Part shown: in pieces, positions 38,959 through 48,370 of the stretch
How positions within the stretch are numbered: position 1 is the stretch's first letter
How the letters are laid out: each line of letters starts with the position of its first letter
Assembly: GCF_001458195.1 (NCBI RefSeq)
Contig: NZ_CYPU01000023.1
Location: 181,104 to 245,103 of the forward strand
DNA: 64,000 nucleotides
Direction: 5' to 3'
Origin: Ruegeria atlantica
GTDB taxonomy: Bacteria; Pseudomonadota; Alphaproteobacteria; Rhodobacterales; Rhodobacteraceae
Program-made: the position numbers and the translations under genes
Notes under the pieces: model-generated
What the model was told of the DNA's origin: nothing
Databases searched by the model: none
Seen by the model: the letters and a program-made list of their open reading frames with translations, nothing else

Positions 38959-39710
38959 ACGATGCCCCTCTGTTCAATAGGTGCAAACGCCAAGGTATTC
39001 GGCCGACTGACGGATATGAGTATTATACCCCCTTGGCGCGCTTCCGTCTTTTCAACCGCGGGTTAAGTGGTAACATCCTATACTGGCATCGAAATTTCAC
39101 AAAATGCATTCACAAAAAAGAATGCGAATGATTTTAGCGTACGCCTTGCATCCAACACTCCACTAACGAGTTTGGGCGCATTTTTTCCCTTTGTTCAGCG
39201 TCTTTTTCGTTTCGACTTTCCAGCAATTCTATTCCGGCATCCTCACGGCGGTTTCGCCCTGTTGCCGATCCTGTTGCCGGTGGTCTCTATCCCCACAACC
39301 CAGCGCTTACCCAATTTCGATCTTGAGGTTATTCTTAGAGGGATCGCAGCAAGTGGTGCACTACCGTGGCTGAATTCGTGGGTCTGGTCGGTCTTTGCAT
39401 TGGCGTTTTCGAAGTTTGACAGGGACGGCGCTGTAACCGTCACAGCCACTTCACCAGTTCTGGAAATAGCGACTGACATTCGGGCATTGCGAAAGTCGCG
39501 TGAGCGGCCTTTGTAAACTCAGGCAATATCCTTGCCGCTAGCGAGACCTCTTTCAATTCAACGCAATCTCATGTATGCGCGCGTTATCTGAGACGTTGTG
39601 CCCTGACCCCGGCACTCAGACGAAAGTAAAAATTGGGTCGGCGGCAATGGGGTCGCCATGCAAAACGGGAGACCCGCAGGGGCGGGAGTGCTCCCATCTA
39701 GGATACGCAT
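38959..39710. other. Long intergenic region between BCCT gene and pnp
   Basis: About 750 bases with no gene I trust. An open frame at 39067-39516 (plus) has no SD, no recognisable motif and poor codon pattern. The region is more AT-rich than its surroundings and holds the BCCT promoter on the left and the pnp leader on the right. It marks the right boundary of the block that separates rpsO from pnp. Confidence 0.6.
39667..39695 (+). promoter_or_regulatory. Two-tier stem-loop in the pnp leader
   Basis: GGGAG (39667-39671) pairs with CTCCC (39691-39695), enclosing CCCGC/GCGGG. The hairpin ends 15 bases before the pnp ATG, next to its ribosome site. In enterobacteria pnp is autoregulated through RNase III cleavage of a leader stem; the same job here is inference. 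Confidence 0.5.
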
Positions 39711-41861
39711 ATGTTTGATGTAACAAAGAAATCTATGCAGTGGGGCGAAGAGACGCTTACACTGGAAACCGGCAAGGTTGCCCGTCAGGCGGACGGCAGT
39801 GTGATTGCCACGCTGGGCGAAACCAGCGTCATGGCGAACGTGACCTTTGCGCGGGCTCAAAAACCGGGTCAGGACTTTTTCCCGCTGACCGTCCACTATC
39901 AGGAAAAATACTATGCCGCCGGTAAGGTTCCGGGCGGCTTCTTCAAGCGCGAGGCGCGCCCGACCGAAAAAGAGACGCTGACCGCGCGTCTGATCGACCG
40001 TCCGATCCGCCCGCTGTTCGTTGACGGCTTCAAAAACGAAGTTCTGGTGATGTGCACCGTGCTGTCCCACGATCTGGTCAACGACCCCGACATGGTTGCG
40101 ATGATCGCTGCCTCGGCTGCGTTAACTATTTCCGGCGCGCCGTTCATGGGTCCGATCGCCGGTGCCCGCGTTGGTTTTGAGGACGGTGAATACGTTCTGA
40201 ACCCGACCGTCGATGACATGCAGGACCTGCGCCTGAACCCTGAACAGCGCCTGGACCTGGTTGTTGCCGGCACCAAAGACGCCGTGATGATGGTTGAATC
40301 GGAAGCGTACGAGCTGTCCGAGGCCGAAATGCTGGGTGCGGTCAAATTCGCACATGAGCAGATTCAGCCGGTCATCGACCTGATCATCGCGCTGGCCGAA
40401 GACGCCGCGAAAGAGCCGTTCGACTTCCAGGCGCCCGACTACTCGGAGCTGTCCGCCGCTGTCAAAGCTGCCGGTGAAGAGCAGATGCGCGCCGCTTTCG
40501 CGATCACCGACAAGCAAGAGCGCACCGCCGCTGTTGCCGCTGCGCGTGAAGCAATCAAAGCAGCACTGACCGAAGAGCAGCTGGAAGACGGCAATCTCGG
40601 TTCCGCAATGAAGAAGCTGGAAGCTGGCATTCTGCGCGGCGACGTCGTCAAAGGCGGCAAGCGGATCGACGGTCGGTCGACCACCGATATCCGTTCGATC
40701 GTTGCAGAAACCTCGATGCTGCCGCGTACGCACGGTTCGGCTCTGTTCACCCGTGGCGAAACACAGGCGCTGGCCGTAACCACGCTGGGCACCGGTGACG
40801 ACGAGCAGTTCATCGACGCGCTGCATGGCAACTTCAAATCGAACTTCCTGCTGCACTACAACTTCCCTCCGTATTCGGTTGGTGAAGTTGGCCGCGTGGG
40901 TGGCCCGGGCCGTCGTGAGATCGGCCACGGCAAGTTGGCATGGCGCGCCCTGCAGGCGGTTCTGCCTGCGGCGACCGACTTCCCCTACACGATCCGCATC
41001 GTGTCGGAGATCACCGAATCCAACGGCTCATCCTCAATGGCGTCTGTCTGCGGCGGTTCGCTGTCGATGATGGATGCGGGCGTTCCGCTCAAAGCACCGG
41101 TTGCCGGTGTGGCCATGGGCCTTATCCTGGAAGATGATGGCGACTATGCCATCCTGTCGGACATTCTGGGTGACGAAGACCACCTGGGCGATATGGACTT
41201 CAAGGTTGCAGGTACCGAAAACGGCATCACCTCGTTGCAGATGGACATCAAGGTCGCGGGCATCACGCCCGAGATCATGGAGAAAGCCCTGGCGCAAGCC
41301 AAGGACGGCCGGATGCACATCCTGGGTGAGATGGGCAAAGCCCTGTCCGAGACCAACGAATTCTCGGTCCACGCCCCACGCATCGAGACCATGAACATCC
41401 CGACCGACAAGATCCGTGAAGTGATCGGATCGGGCGGTAAGGTCATCCGCGAAATCGTCGAAGTGTCGGGCGCCAAGGTCGACATCAACGACGACGGCGT
41501 CATCAAGATCGCCTCGCCTGATGGTGAATCGATCAAGAAGGCGTATGAGATGATTCACTCGATCGTCGCTGAGCCGGAAGAAGGTCAGGTTTACACCGGT
41601 AAGGTCGTGAAGATCGTCGACTTCGGAGCCTTCGTGAACTTCTTTGGCAAGCGCGACGGTCTGGTTCACGTGTCCCAGATCGAAAACCGCCGCCTGAACC
41701 ATCCGTCGGACGTTCTGAAGGAAGGTCAGGAAGTGAAAGTTAAGCTGCTGGGCTTTGACGATCGCGGCAAGGTCCGTCTGTCGATGAAAGTTGTCGATCA
41801 GGAAACTGGCGAAGAGATCGTTCCCGAGAAGAAAGAAAAGAAAGAGGAAAGCGCAGAGTAA
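39711..41861 (+). CDS. pnp: Polyribonucleotide nucleotidyltransferase (PNPase)
   Basis: A 716-residue PNPase that degrades RNA 3' to 5' with phosphate. Two RNase PH domains are visible (the first from [15 protein letters not shown]; the second from [13 protein letters not shown] with [11 protein letters not shown]), then a KH domain ([15 protein letters not shown]) and an S1 domain ([20 protein letters not shown]). It is coded with strong codon bias. It has been separated from rpsO and has its own leader and terminator. Confidence 0.97.
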   Translation: MFDVTKKSMQWGEETLTLETGKVARQADGSVIATLGETSVMANVTFARAQKPGQDFFPLTVHYQEKYYAAGKVPGGFFKREARPTEKETLTARLIDRPIRPLFVDGFKNEVLVMCTVLSHDLVNDPDMVAMIAASAALTISGAPFMGPIAGARVGFEDGEYVLNPTVDDMQDLRLNPEQRLDLVVAGTKDAVMMVESEAYELSEAEMLGAVKFAHEQIQPVIDLIIALAEDAAKEPFDFQAPDYSELSAAVKAAGEEQMRAAFAITDKQERTAAVAAAREAIKAALTEEQLEDGNLGSAMKKLEAGILRGDVVKGGKRIDGRSTTDIRSIVAETSMLPRTHGSALFTRGETQALAVTTLGTGDDEQFIDALHGNFKSNFLLHYNFPPYSVGEVGRVGGPGRREIGHGKLAWRALQAVLPAATDFPYTIRIVSEITESNGSSSMASVCGGSLSMMDAGVPLKAPVAGVAMGLILEDDGDYAILSDILGDEDHLGDMDFKVAGTENGITSLQMDIKVAGITPEIMEKALAQAKDGRMHILGEMGKALSETNEFSVHAPRIETMNIPTDKIREVIGSGGKVIREIVEVSGAKVDINDDGVIKIASPDGESIKKAYEMIHSIVAEPEEGQVYTGKVVKIVDFGAFVNFFGKRDGLVHVSQIENRRLNHPSDVLKEGQEVKVKLLGFDDRGKVRLSMKVVDQETGEEIVPEKKEKKEESAE

Positions 41862-41884
41862 TCTGTTCTTCTTTCAAGTGACCA

Positions 41885-41914
41885 AGGCCCCGGTGGAAAC
41901 GCCGGGGCCTTTTT
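41885..41914 (+). terminator. Factor-independent terminator of pnp
   Basis: AGGCCCCGG pairs perfectly with CCGGGGCCT around an 8-base loop, followed by five T. It starts 24 bases after the pnp stop. Confidence 0.93.
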
Positions 41915-42065
41915 CGTTTCGAGCTATGACCGCCCAGCCAAGGACGGATCGGTCAATTATTGCCATAAATATCTGAATGTGTGCGAGTTCACAGTCAGAT
42001 GTATTTCTTCATGAAAGGTTACGCTAGGGAAGAAATCCATCCCTTAAGACCACCCGTATTTCAGC

Positions 42066-42086
42066 AGCCGGGCAATCCGCCCGGCT
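42066..42086 (+). other. GC-rich hairpin upstream of the PACE gene
   Basis: AGCCGGGC pairs perfectly with GCCCGGCT around AATCC, 32 bases before the efflux gene start. No T-run follows, so it is not a standard terminator. It could be a leader structure affecting expression of the gene. Confidence 0.45.
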
Positions 42087-42118
42087 GAACCGTGATCCTG
42101 TGTTTTGAAAGGCGTGAC

Positions 42119-42604
42119 ATGACCCTGAGGACGTTCAAGGAACGCGTCATCCAGACCGGCAGCTTCGAGCTGATCGGGATCGCTTTTGTCTCACCCGTAT
42201 ACGCTTATTTGACCGGCGCATCGATGGTGCACGGGTTCGCTATGATCGCCATGCTATCGATTGTGATCATGATCTGGTGCCCGATCTTCAATACTATTTT
42301 CGATCTGATTGAGCGGGGCAAAACGGCTCGGTTGGCCTGCAAACGCCCCCAATCTGTGCGCGTTCTTCATGCCACATTACATGAGGTTTCGGCAGTCATA
42401 ATCACCTGCCCACTTTTGATGGTGGTTGGTGGGCATTCTCTGGGATCAGCGCTTGCGCTCAATGTCGGCCTGACACTGACTTACACGGTTTACACCTACC
42501 TGTTCCACATCATCTATGATCGAGTGCGGCCGATTAAGCCAAGCTTGGAAAAGAACGAAGCTGGCCAAAGCGAACATCTGACTGGTGAAGCCGCTGTAGC
42601 CTGA
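42119..42604 (+). CDS. PACE-family multidrug efflux protein
   Basis: A 161-residue membrane protein with four hydrophobic segments arranged as two bacterial transmembrane pair (BTP) repeats. Each repeat starts with the RxxH/Q...E motif (RVIQTGSFE and RVLHATLHE), as in AceI-type chlorhexidine/acriflavine exporters. In the first repeat the usual His is Gln. ATG 42119 follows AAAGG; the open frame begins at 42092. Confidence 0.8.
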   Translation: MTLRTFKERVIQTGSFELIGIAFVSPVYAYLTGASMVHGFAMIAMLSIVIMIWCPIFNTIFDLIERGKTARLACKRPQSVRVLHATLHEVSAVIITCPLLMVVGGHSLGSALALNVGLTLTYTVYTYLFHIIYDRVRPIKPSLEKNEAGQSEHLTGEAAVA

Positions 42605-42634
42605 TCCTTGCTGACAAGTCAAATATCCAGAACG

Positions 42635-43270
42635 TCAGTGTGCCACGCCAGACGGCCCGTGTTTCATCACATGCCACTGCCCATAACTGTCGTTCAAATC
42701 CAGTTGGATCGCCGCATCTGCCTTGGTTGAGGCACTGCCTATCTCGGCCAGGGTAAATTCGATACCACCAGGAATGTCGATCCGTACGCGATGCGGACCA
42801 CCGCCATGTGGGGCCTCGATAGGACGGCCGGTTGAGTTCAGCACCTCACCGATTGAGACTTTGGCAGTGCGCCCCTCCATGTCCATCTCAAAATCAATCG
42901 GCACATAAAGGGTCTCGTGAACCGTGTCGCACATCGTGCGGAAGACATGCCAGTGGGTTGCCATTTCCTCGGTCTCTTCCCCGTGAAAGACCTTTTCCAA
43001 TGCGGCCCGTTGCGCGTCCGAGGCGCTTGGGTCGATGATCACCTGCATCTGACCGCCGCCCTCAAAGATCGGGCCAGGCCAGGCGTAGATCAGCGCAGCT
43101 TTTGTGCCCGCAAGGTCGGTGTCGCCAAAATGTCCTTTGGAAACCTCAAGCACCTCAAAGCCGCGGCAATTTCCGTGGGTCGGTAATTCTTCGAACTGGC
43201 AAGGGCAGGCATAGCCGCAATTGCAGTTCCCGAATGCATCGCCTTCAACGTACCAATCTGTGAATGCCAT
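42635..43270 (-). CDS. DUF1326 protein
   Basis: A 211-residue soluble protein with the DUF1326 start: WYVEGDAFGNCNCGYACPCQF, a cysteine cluster CNCxxxCPC at about residues 15-22 that may bind a metal. The remainder is beta-rich (YVPIDFEMDMEGRTAKVSIG). SD AGGAGA precedes ATG 43270; the open frame continues upstream to 43567 without support. Function unknown. Confidence 0.87.
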   Translation of the reverse strand: MAFTDWYVEGDAFGNCNCGYACPCQFEELPTHGNCRGFEVLEVSKGHFGDTDLAGTKAALIYAWPGPIFEGGGQMQVIIDPSASDAQRAALEKVFHGEETEEMATHWHVFRTMCDTVHETLYVPIDFEMDMEGRTAKVSIGEVLNSTGRPIEAPHGGGPHRVRIDIPGGIEFTLAEIGSASTKADAAIQLDLNDSYGQWHVMKHGPSGVAH

Positions 43271-43506
43271 CGTCTTCTCCTGTTTTACACAGTCTGAACG
43301 CCCGACGCCGTGGTTACGTGCCTGTAGATTTCCCCCGCATAACCCTAGCACAATTCGGTCAAATGCAGAACCAGGTGGCCTGAAACCGCATTTTTCCGGG
43401 ATAAACCTTGGTCCAATTCCTTGCGTTTCAACCAAAAGCCAATCGCAGCGCACTCGGCTTGTCCCCAGTTCCATCACGTCACCGAGACACAAAAAGGAGA
43501 TGTAAA

Positions 43507-43779
43507 ATGGAAACCTTGAAACTGCTGACACTGACCGGATTGATTGCAACAGCGCCAGTTCTTGCACTGGCCAATGTCGGGCTGGGCGACAAACTGGGCA
43601 CCAGTGAGGCTGATATCCGCGCGACCCTCGAGGCGCAGGGATACCAGATCGAAGAGATCGAATTCGAAGACGGCGAGATCGAGGTTGAACTCATCAAGGA
43701 TGGCGTGGAAACTGAACTCGTCCTGTCCGAGACGGACGGCATGGTAACTGCCATCGAACTCGAAGAGGACGACGATTGA
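43507..43779 (+). CDS. Small secreted PepSY-domain protein
   Basis: A 90-residue protein with a signal peptide (cleavage near LALANV, residue ~23). The mature part is one PepSY-like unit (SEADIRATLEAQGYQIEEIEFEDGEIEVEL), strongly acidic with a tail of Glu and Asp. SD AAAGGAGA precedes the ATG. It is followed 23 bases later by a membrane LuxR gene, probably in one operon. It could be a periplasmic inhibitor or cation binder. Confidence 0.82.
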   Translation: METLKLLTLTGLIATAPVLALANVGLGDKLGTSEADIRATLEAQGYQIEEIEFEDGEIEVELIKDGVETELVLSETDGMVTAIELEEDDD

Positions 43780-43802
43780 TCGGATAAAATCACAGGAGCC
43801 TC

Positions 43803-44324
43803 ATGAAGCTTTCACAAACGTCATTGCTTTGGCTCCTTCTGGTGGTGCAGGCCGTCTGCGCCGCCTTTTTCGTGACGGACGCGATGCTAGACTGGACCGT
43901 CGGGGAAAGCGCGGGCTTTCGCCACCTGCATGGTTTCGAACTGGTTCTGGCCCTGGCATTGATCGGCGGTCTTGCCGCGACGATTGCACTGATCCGGTTC
44001 CAAAACAGGCGTGTGCGCGACATGCAACGACAACTGAGTGTCGCGCAGGGCGCGTTTGCTCAGCTCATTGCCTCTCAATTCACTGAGTGGAACCTGAGTG
44101 ATGCTGAGCGCGACGTTGCCCTGTTGTCTATAAAGGGTCTGTCAATTGCGGACATCGCGACATTGCGGCAAACCAAAGAAGGCACGGTCAAAGCGCAATG
44201 CGCAGCGGTGTATCGCAAGGCAGGAGTTACGGGACGCGTGCAATTGCTGAGCTACTTCATCGATGAGCTGCTTTCCGAACCTTTGCTGACAAACAGTTCT
44301 GAAAGATCGAATTCGACTACATAG
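43803..44324 (+). CDS. Membrane-anchored LuxR-type HTH regulator
   Basis: A 173-residue protein. Two transmembrane segments (about residues 7-28 and 45-65) are followed by a short linker and a LuxR/GerE HTH (LSDAERDVALLSIKGLSIADIATLRQTKEGTVKAQCAAVYRKAGV, about 98-142). There is no receiver domain. It is paired with the PepSY gene, suggesting that the secreted partner reports to the membrane regulator, which is inference. Confidence 0.82.
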   Translation: MKLSQTSLLWLLLVVQAVCAAFFVTDAMLDWTVGESAGFRHLHGFELVLALALIGGLAATIALIRFQNRRVRDMQRQLSVAQGAFAQLIASQFTEWNLSDAERDVALLSIKGLSIADIATLRQTKEGTVKAQCAAVYRKAGVTGRVQLLSYFIDELLSEPLLTNSSERSNSTT

Positions 44325-44474
44325 CCCGTGAATCAAAGTGCTAGCGCGGTACTGATCTTATTCACTCACACACGCCCAATATCCTGTGAATTGAAGTGAA
44401 GGGCTGGCGCCTTTCATTCCTGCCTCTACTGCCCACATGTGCGCCATACTAATTGTGGAACAAAGGACATGGTC

Positions 44475-45164
44475 ATGGTTACGCGTCTTCTTCTCGCCTC
44501 GACAGCTTTTACGATCAGCGCGTCCGCGCTGGCCGCACAGAGCCTGTCGGATGGTCTCTATTTACAGGGTTTTGCCGGGTACAGCCAGCTGCAGGACAGC
44601 GACTTTAGCGGCACGATCAATGGATCGTCGCAGTCAGTAGATACCGATTTCGATGGTGGCTATGGGCTGGGTATCGCGGTCGGCAAAGAGATCCCGCAGT
44701 GGTCGAACGATCAGTTTGGCACCCGGATCGAGCTGGAGCTGTCCTACCGTGACCAAGATGTGGATGGCGTCAATTTTTCGGGCAACGGGCCCGGCGCAGA
44801 AGGCAACATTTCGGGTGACGTGTCTCAGACATCACTATTCGCCAATGTGCTGGTTGATTTCAAACAGGCAGGGGCCTTCACACCCTATGTCGGTCTGGGT
44901 CTTGGTGCCACCTATTCTGATCTGGACTTTGTCTACGGGCCGGGCGTCGAACTGAACGACACCGACACCACCTTTGCTGCGCAAATTATTGCCGGTGTAG
45001 CCTATGAGATCAGCCCAAATACCTCCCTGACCCTGGACACCCGATATGCCCGCGCATTCGATGTTTCCTCGGCACGTTTGGCACCAAACGGCGCGTCCAC
45101 GGGGACGGTCGAGGATGACATCGACGCCTTCAGCGTCAATGTCGGCCTGCGATACGGTTTCTGA
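44475..45164 (+). CDS. Outer-membrane beta-barrel protein (OmpA/OprF-like porin fold)
   Basis: A 229-residue protein with a signal peptide (ending ALAAQS). The mature part alternates hydrophobic and polar residues: YLQGFAGYSQL, GYGLGIAVGKE, FTPYVGLGLGATYSDL and a final NVGLRYGF with C-terminal Phe, the BAM recognition signal. It resembles the eight-strand surface-antigen/Omp25 type. ATG 44475 is preferred because AAAGGA lies 7 bases before it. Confidence 0.87.
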   Translation: MVTRLLLASTAFTISASALAAQSLSDGLYLQGFAGYSQLQDSDFSGTINGSSQSVDTDFDGGYGLGIAVGKEIPQWSNDQFGTRIELELSYRDQDVDGVNFSGNGPGAEGNISGDVSQTSLFANVLVDFKQAGAFTPYVGLGLGATYSDLDFVYGPGVELNDTDTTFAAQIIAGVAYEISPNTSLTLDTRYARAFDVSSARLAPNGASTGTVEDDIDAFSVNVGLRYGF

Positions 45165-45234
45165 TACTTCACGGGGAAGTGTTTCTTTCGGGTTTCTCTT
45201 CCCCCTCCCGCCCCTGTGTTCTATGCACTGTGGC

Positions 45235-45957
45235 ATGAGGACTTTTGTCATCCATATGACTGCAAGCACAGCGCGGCGACCCAATGCCGAACGGCTGTGT
45301 GCCAGTCTGCCCAATGCGGAACTGTTCGAGGCCGTCGATGGGAAGGACCCTGCTCAAATCGCGGATGTACAATTGTTTTCTGGCGATCTGTATCGCCCCA
45401 GATACCCTTTTCCGCTGCGCCCCGCGGAGATCGGAGTTTTCGCGAGCCATCGGCGAATCTGGCGCAAGCTCGTTGATGAGAAGATCGACCGCGCTATCAT
45501 TTCCGAGGATGATCTGCGCATAGACCCTTGCCGCATGGCCAGTGCGTTAGAGATGCTGGATCCGCTTGCAACCCCGGATCACTATATCCGAATTCCCGTG
45601 AAACAACGCGAGGATGCGGCACGAACGCTTGTAAAGCAAAACGGATTGCGTCTGATCCTGCCAAAAGTCATTGGCCTGCAATGCGTCTGCCAGGTGGTAG
45701 GGCGGCGTGCGGCTGAGCGGTTGCTTGCCGTAACCGACCAGATTGACCGACCGGTCGACACGTTCCTGCAAATGCACTGGGTGACTGGGCAGCCGATCCT
45801 TTCCTTGCAAGGAAGCGGCAATCAGGAAGTCGCACGAGAAATCGGCGGTTCGACCATACAGACAAGCCCGCCGTTGGCCGACAAGCTGACGCGCGAATTC
45901 AAGCGCGCGGCTTATCGTCGGAAACTGTATCTACACCCTCAAAGATCCGCCGCTTAA
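45235..45957 (+). CDS. Glycosyltransferase family 25 protein
   Basis: A 240-residue cytoplasmic protein with the GT25 pattern: RTFVIHMTASTARRPNAERL, then PLRPAEIGVFASHRRIWRKLVDE and AIISEDDLRID (the acidic metal motif). GT25 enzymes add sugars to LPS or capsule. The start is uncertain; ATG 45223 is an alternative. Ends just before a terminator hairpin. Confidence 0.85.
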   Translation: MRTFVIHMTASTARRPNAERLCASLPNAELFEAVDGKDPAQIADVQLFSGDLYRPRYPFPLRPAEIGVFASHRRIWRKLVDEKIDRAIISEDDLRIDPCRMASALEMLDPLATPDHYIRIPVKQREDAARTLVKQNGLRLILPKVIGLQCVCQVVGRRAAERLLAVTDQIDRPVDTFLQMHWVTGQPILSLQGSGNQEVAREIGGSTIQTSPPLADKLTREFKRAAYRRKLYLHPQRSAA

Positions 45958-45966
45958 GCGGCTTTT
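45949..45966 (+). terminator. Terminator after GT25 gene
   Basis: GCCGCTTAAGCGGC is self-complementary and is followed by TTTT. It overlaps the last codons of the gene. Confidence 0.65.
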
Positions 45967-46014
45967 AAGGTGCTTTGAAACCGGGCGGAGCTTTGAGCCC
46001 CGCCCGAACTTGTT

Positions 46015-46665
46015 TTAGCTCGGCGCTTTCGTTTTACGCAGGTACGGAAAGATCGTTTCGAACTCACCGAACTTCTCTTTTGCCTCATCATTCGACACGG
46101 CCGGCGGGATGATCACATCTTCACCTGGCACCCAGTTTGCGGGGGTGGCCACGCCCTTGGCGCTCATCTGCAGACCGTCCAGCGCGCGCAGGATTTCAGC
46201 AAAGTTCCGGCCCACGGTCATCGGGTAGGTCATCGACAGTTTCAACTGTTTGTCCGGGCCGACAATAAAGACCGAACGCACGGTTGCACTGTCGGCAGGG
46301 GTGCGGCCATCGGGCAGGTACGCCTCGGCGGGCAGCATGTCGAACGCTTTGGACACGGCCAGGCCGTCGTCGGCGATGATCGGAAAACCGGGGTTGGCGT
46401 TGCCATACGCCTCGATGTCCTTCTTCCATTTTTTGTGGTCCTCGACACCATCGACTGAGACGCCCATAACCTTGGTATTGCGGGCTGCCCATTCGTCGTT
46501 CAGCTGTGCAACGGCCGAGAACTCGGTGGTACAGACCGGCGTGAAATCCTTGGGGTGTGAGAACAGGATCGCCCAGCCGTCACCGATCCAGTCATGGAAC
46601 TGAACAGTGCCCTGATCCGTCTCTGCAGTGAAATTCGGAACGGTGTCATTGATGCGCAAACCCAT
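46015..46665 (-). CDS. 1-Cys peroxiredoxin (Prx6 type)
   Basis: A 216-residue peroxiredoxin that reduces peroxides. The peroxidatic Cys45 is in DFTPVCTTEF; Prx6-type features are VGVSVDGVEDHKKW-like and the C-terminal extension LPAEAYLPDG onward. No resolving cysteine is seen, hence 1-Cys. AAAGGAGA lies upstream of ATG 46665. It is divergent from an aldehyde dehydrogenase gene across a 206-base region holding a 14-base palindrome. Confidence 0.92.
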   Translation of the reverse strand: MGLRINDTVPNFTAETDQGTVQFHDWIGDGWAILFSHPKDFTPVCTTEFSAVAQLNDEWAARNTKVMGVSVDGVEDHKKWKKDIEAYGNANPGFPIIADDGLAVSKAFDMLPAEAYLPDGRTPADSATVRSVFIVGPDKQLKLSMTYPMTVGRNFAEILRALDGLQMSAKGVATPANWVPGEDVIIPPAVSNDEAKEKFGEFETIFPYLRKTKAPS

Positions 46666-46777
46666 GGGGCATCTCCTTTTTTGTGAAACAAACCGAGTCG
46701 GTCGCTGGAAACCTAATAACTCTGCGCCATTGTTAAACCATTCGCTGCTTGAAAGGGTATTCATTTTTGAGGAAATT

Positions 46778-46791
46778 AATTTGATCAAATT
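46778..46791. promoter_or_regulatory. Perfect palindrome between peroxiredoxin and aldehyde dehydrogenase
   Basis: AATTTGATCAAATT is a perfect 14-base palindrome, AT-rich against its surroundings, in the divergent promoter region. It may be an operator for one or both genes. The regulator is unknown. Confidence 0.45.
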
Positions 46792-46871
46792 GCGCCTTGC
46801 CACACAGAAACGCCGGTGCCAGAGTGGCGCAAATTCCCGCCATCCGGGCCACGGGATCAGGAGGATACGTG

Positions 46872-48311
46872 ATGATCGAGAAACACAATTTCTACATTGA
46901 CGGAACATGGGTCGCCCCATCTACAGCGAATGATTTCGAGGTGATCAACCCCTCGACCGAGGAACCCTGCGCGGTGATCTCACTGGGCACGCAAGCTGAT
47001 ACCGACGCCGCAGTTGCTGCCGCAAAGGCCGCCCTGCCCGGCTGGATGGCCACACCGGTCGAAGATCGCATCGCGCTGGTCGAGAAACTGATCGAGATTT
47101 ACCAATCCCGGTCCGAGGATTTGGCACAGGCGATGTCACTTGAGATGGGCGCGCCAATCGACATGGCGCGCACCCAGCAATCTGGCGCGGGCATGTATCA
47201 CCTCGCGAACTTTGTGCGCGCAGCCAAAGCGTTCCAATTCGACCGCCCTCTAGGCGATCACGCGCCCAATGACAGGATCATCTATGAGGCCGTCGGTGTT
47301 GCCGCCCTAATAACGCCGTGGAACTGGCCGATGAACCAAGTCACGCTCAAGGTTGGCGCGGCGGCGATTGCAGGCTGCACCATGGTTCTGAAACCCTCCG
47401 AACAAAGCCCGCTGAACGCGATGATCTTTGCCGAGATGATGGATGAGGCCGGCTTCCCCGCCGGTGTGTTCAATCTGGTGAACGGCGATGGCATGGGCGT
47501 CGGTTCCCAGCTGTCGGCGCATCCGGATGTGGATATGGTCAGCTTTACCGGCTCGACCCGCGCTGGCACAGCGATCTCAAAAAGTGCCGCAGACACATTG
47601 AAGAAGGTACATCTGGAGCTCGGCGGCAAGGGTGCAAACGTGGTCTTTGCCGATGCCGATGAAAAGGCCGTCAAACGTGGCGTTCTGCACATGATGAACA
47701 ACACCGGCCAAAGCTGTAATGCGCCCAGCCGCATGCTGGTGCAGCGCCCGATCTACGATCAGGCTGTGGAAACGGCGGCTGAAGTGGCCAGCATGGTTTC
47801 GGTGGGCAGCGCGCAGGAAGAAGGCCGCCATATCGGCCCCGTCGTGAACGAGGTGCAGTGGAACAAAATCCAGGACCTGATACAGAAGGGCATCGATGAA
47901 GGCGCCCGGCTGGTAACAGGCGGCACCGGTCGGCCCGAGGGGCTGAACAAGGGCTATTATGTACGTCCGACCGTCTTTGCCGACGCCAATAACCAGATGA
48001 CCGTCGCGCGCGAAGAGATCTTTGGCCCCGTCCTGACCATGATCCCCTTCGACACCGAAGCAGAGGCGGTCGAGATTGCCAACGACACGCCATACGGCCT
48101 GACCAGTTACGTTCAGACACAAGACGGCGCGCGGGCAAACCGAATGGCGCGGGTACTGCGGTCCGGCATGGTCGAAATGAATGGCCAGTCGCGCAGTGCA
48201 GGGTCACCGTTTGGCGGCATGAAACAGTCCGGCAACGGGCGCGAAGGCGGCTTGTGGGGGTTGGAAGACTTCCTTGAGGTCAAAGCCGTCGGTGGCTGGG
48301 CGGCAGAGTGA
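46872..48311 (+). CDS. NAD(P)-dependent aldehyde dehydrogenase
   Basis: A 479-residue ALDH. Catalytic Cys282 in TGQSCNAPSR, Glu249 in LELGGKGANV, and PWNWPMNQ at 149-156 for cofactor. Single-domain, of usual length. AGGAGG precedes ATG 46872. Its substrate is not evident; divergence from a peroxiredoxin gene hints at oxidation of reactive aldehydes. Followed by a strong bidirectional terminator. Confidence 0.92.
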   Translation: MIEKHNFYIDGTWVAPSTANDFEVINPSTEEPCAVISLGTQADTDAAVAAAKAALPGWMATPVEDRIALVEKLIEIYQSRSEDLAQAMSLEMGAPIDMARTQQSGAGMYHLANFVRAAKAFQFDRPLGDHAPNDRIIYEAVGVAALITPWNWPMNQVTLKVGAAAIAGCTMVLKPSEQSPLNAMIFAEMMDEAGFPAGVFNLVNGDGMGVGSQLSAHPDVDMVSFTGSTRAGTAISKSAADTLKKVHLELGGKGANVVFADADEKAVKRGVLHMMNNTGQSCNAPSRMLVQRPIYDQAVETAAEVASMVSVGSAQEEGRHIGPVVNEVQWNKIQDLIQKGIDEGARLVTGGTGRPEGLNKGYYVRPTVFADANNQMTVAREEIFGPVLTMIPFDTEAEAVEIANDTPYGLTSYVQTQDGARANRMARVLRSGMVEMNGQSRSAGSPFGGMKQSGNGREGGLWGLEDFLEVKAVGGWAAE

Positions 48312-48330
48312 CGCCAGACTAGAACTTAAC

Positions 48331-48370
48331 AAAAGGGCGCGGCGGTGGTTACCCGTCGCGCCCTTTTTTT
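48331..48370. terminator. Bidirectional terminator between convergent genes
   Basis: AAAAGGGCGCG pairs perfectly with CGCGCCCTTTT over 11 bases, with a T-run on the plus strand and A/T symmetry for the minus strand. It serves the aldehyde dehydrogenase and, in reverse, the 48369-48803 gene, whose stop codon it touches. Confidence 0.9.

Noticed and set aside
39067..39516. 149-codon open frame between the BCCT gene and pnp
   Set aside because: GTG start without SD, no motif, membrane or domain pattern, and composition unlike coding neighbours.
45982..46007. GC-rich hairpin after the peroxiredoxin gene
   Set aside because: Stable stem on the minus strand but no T-run, so not called as a terminator.
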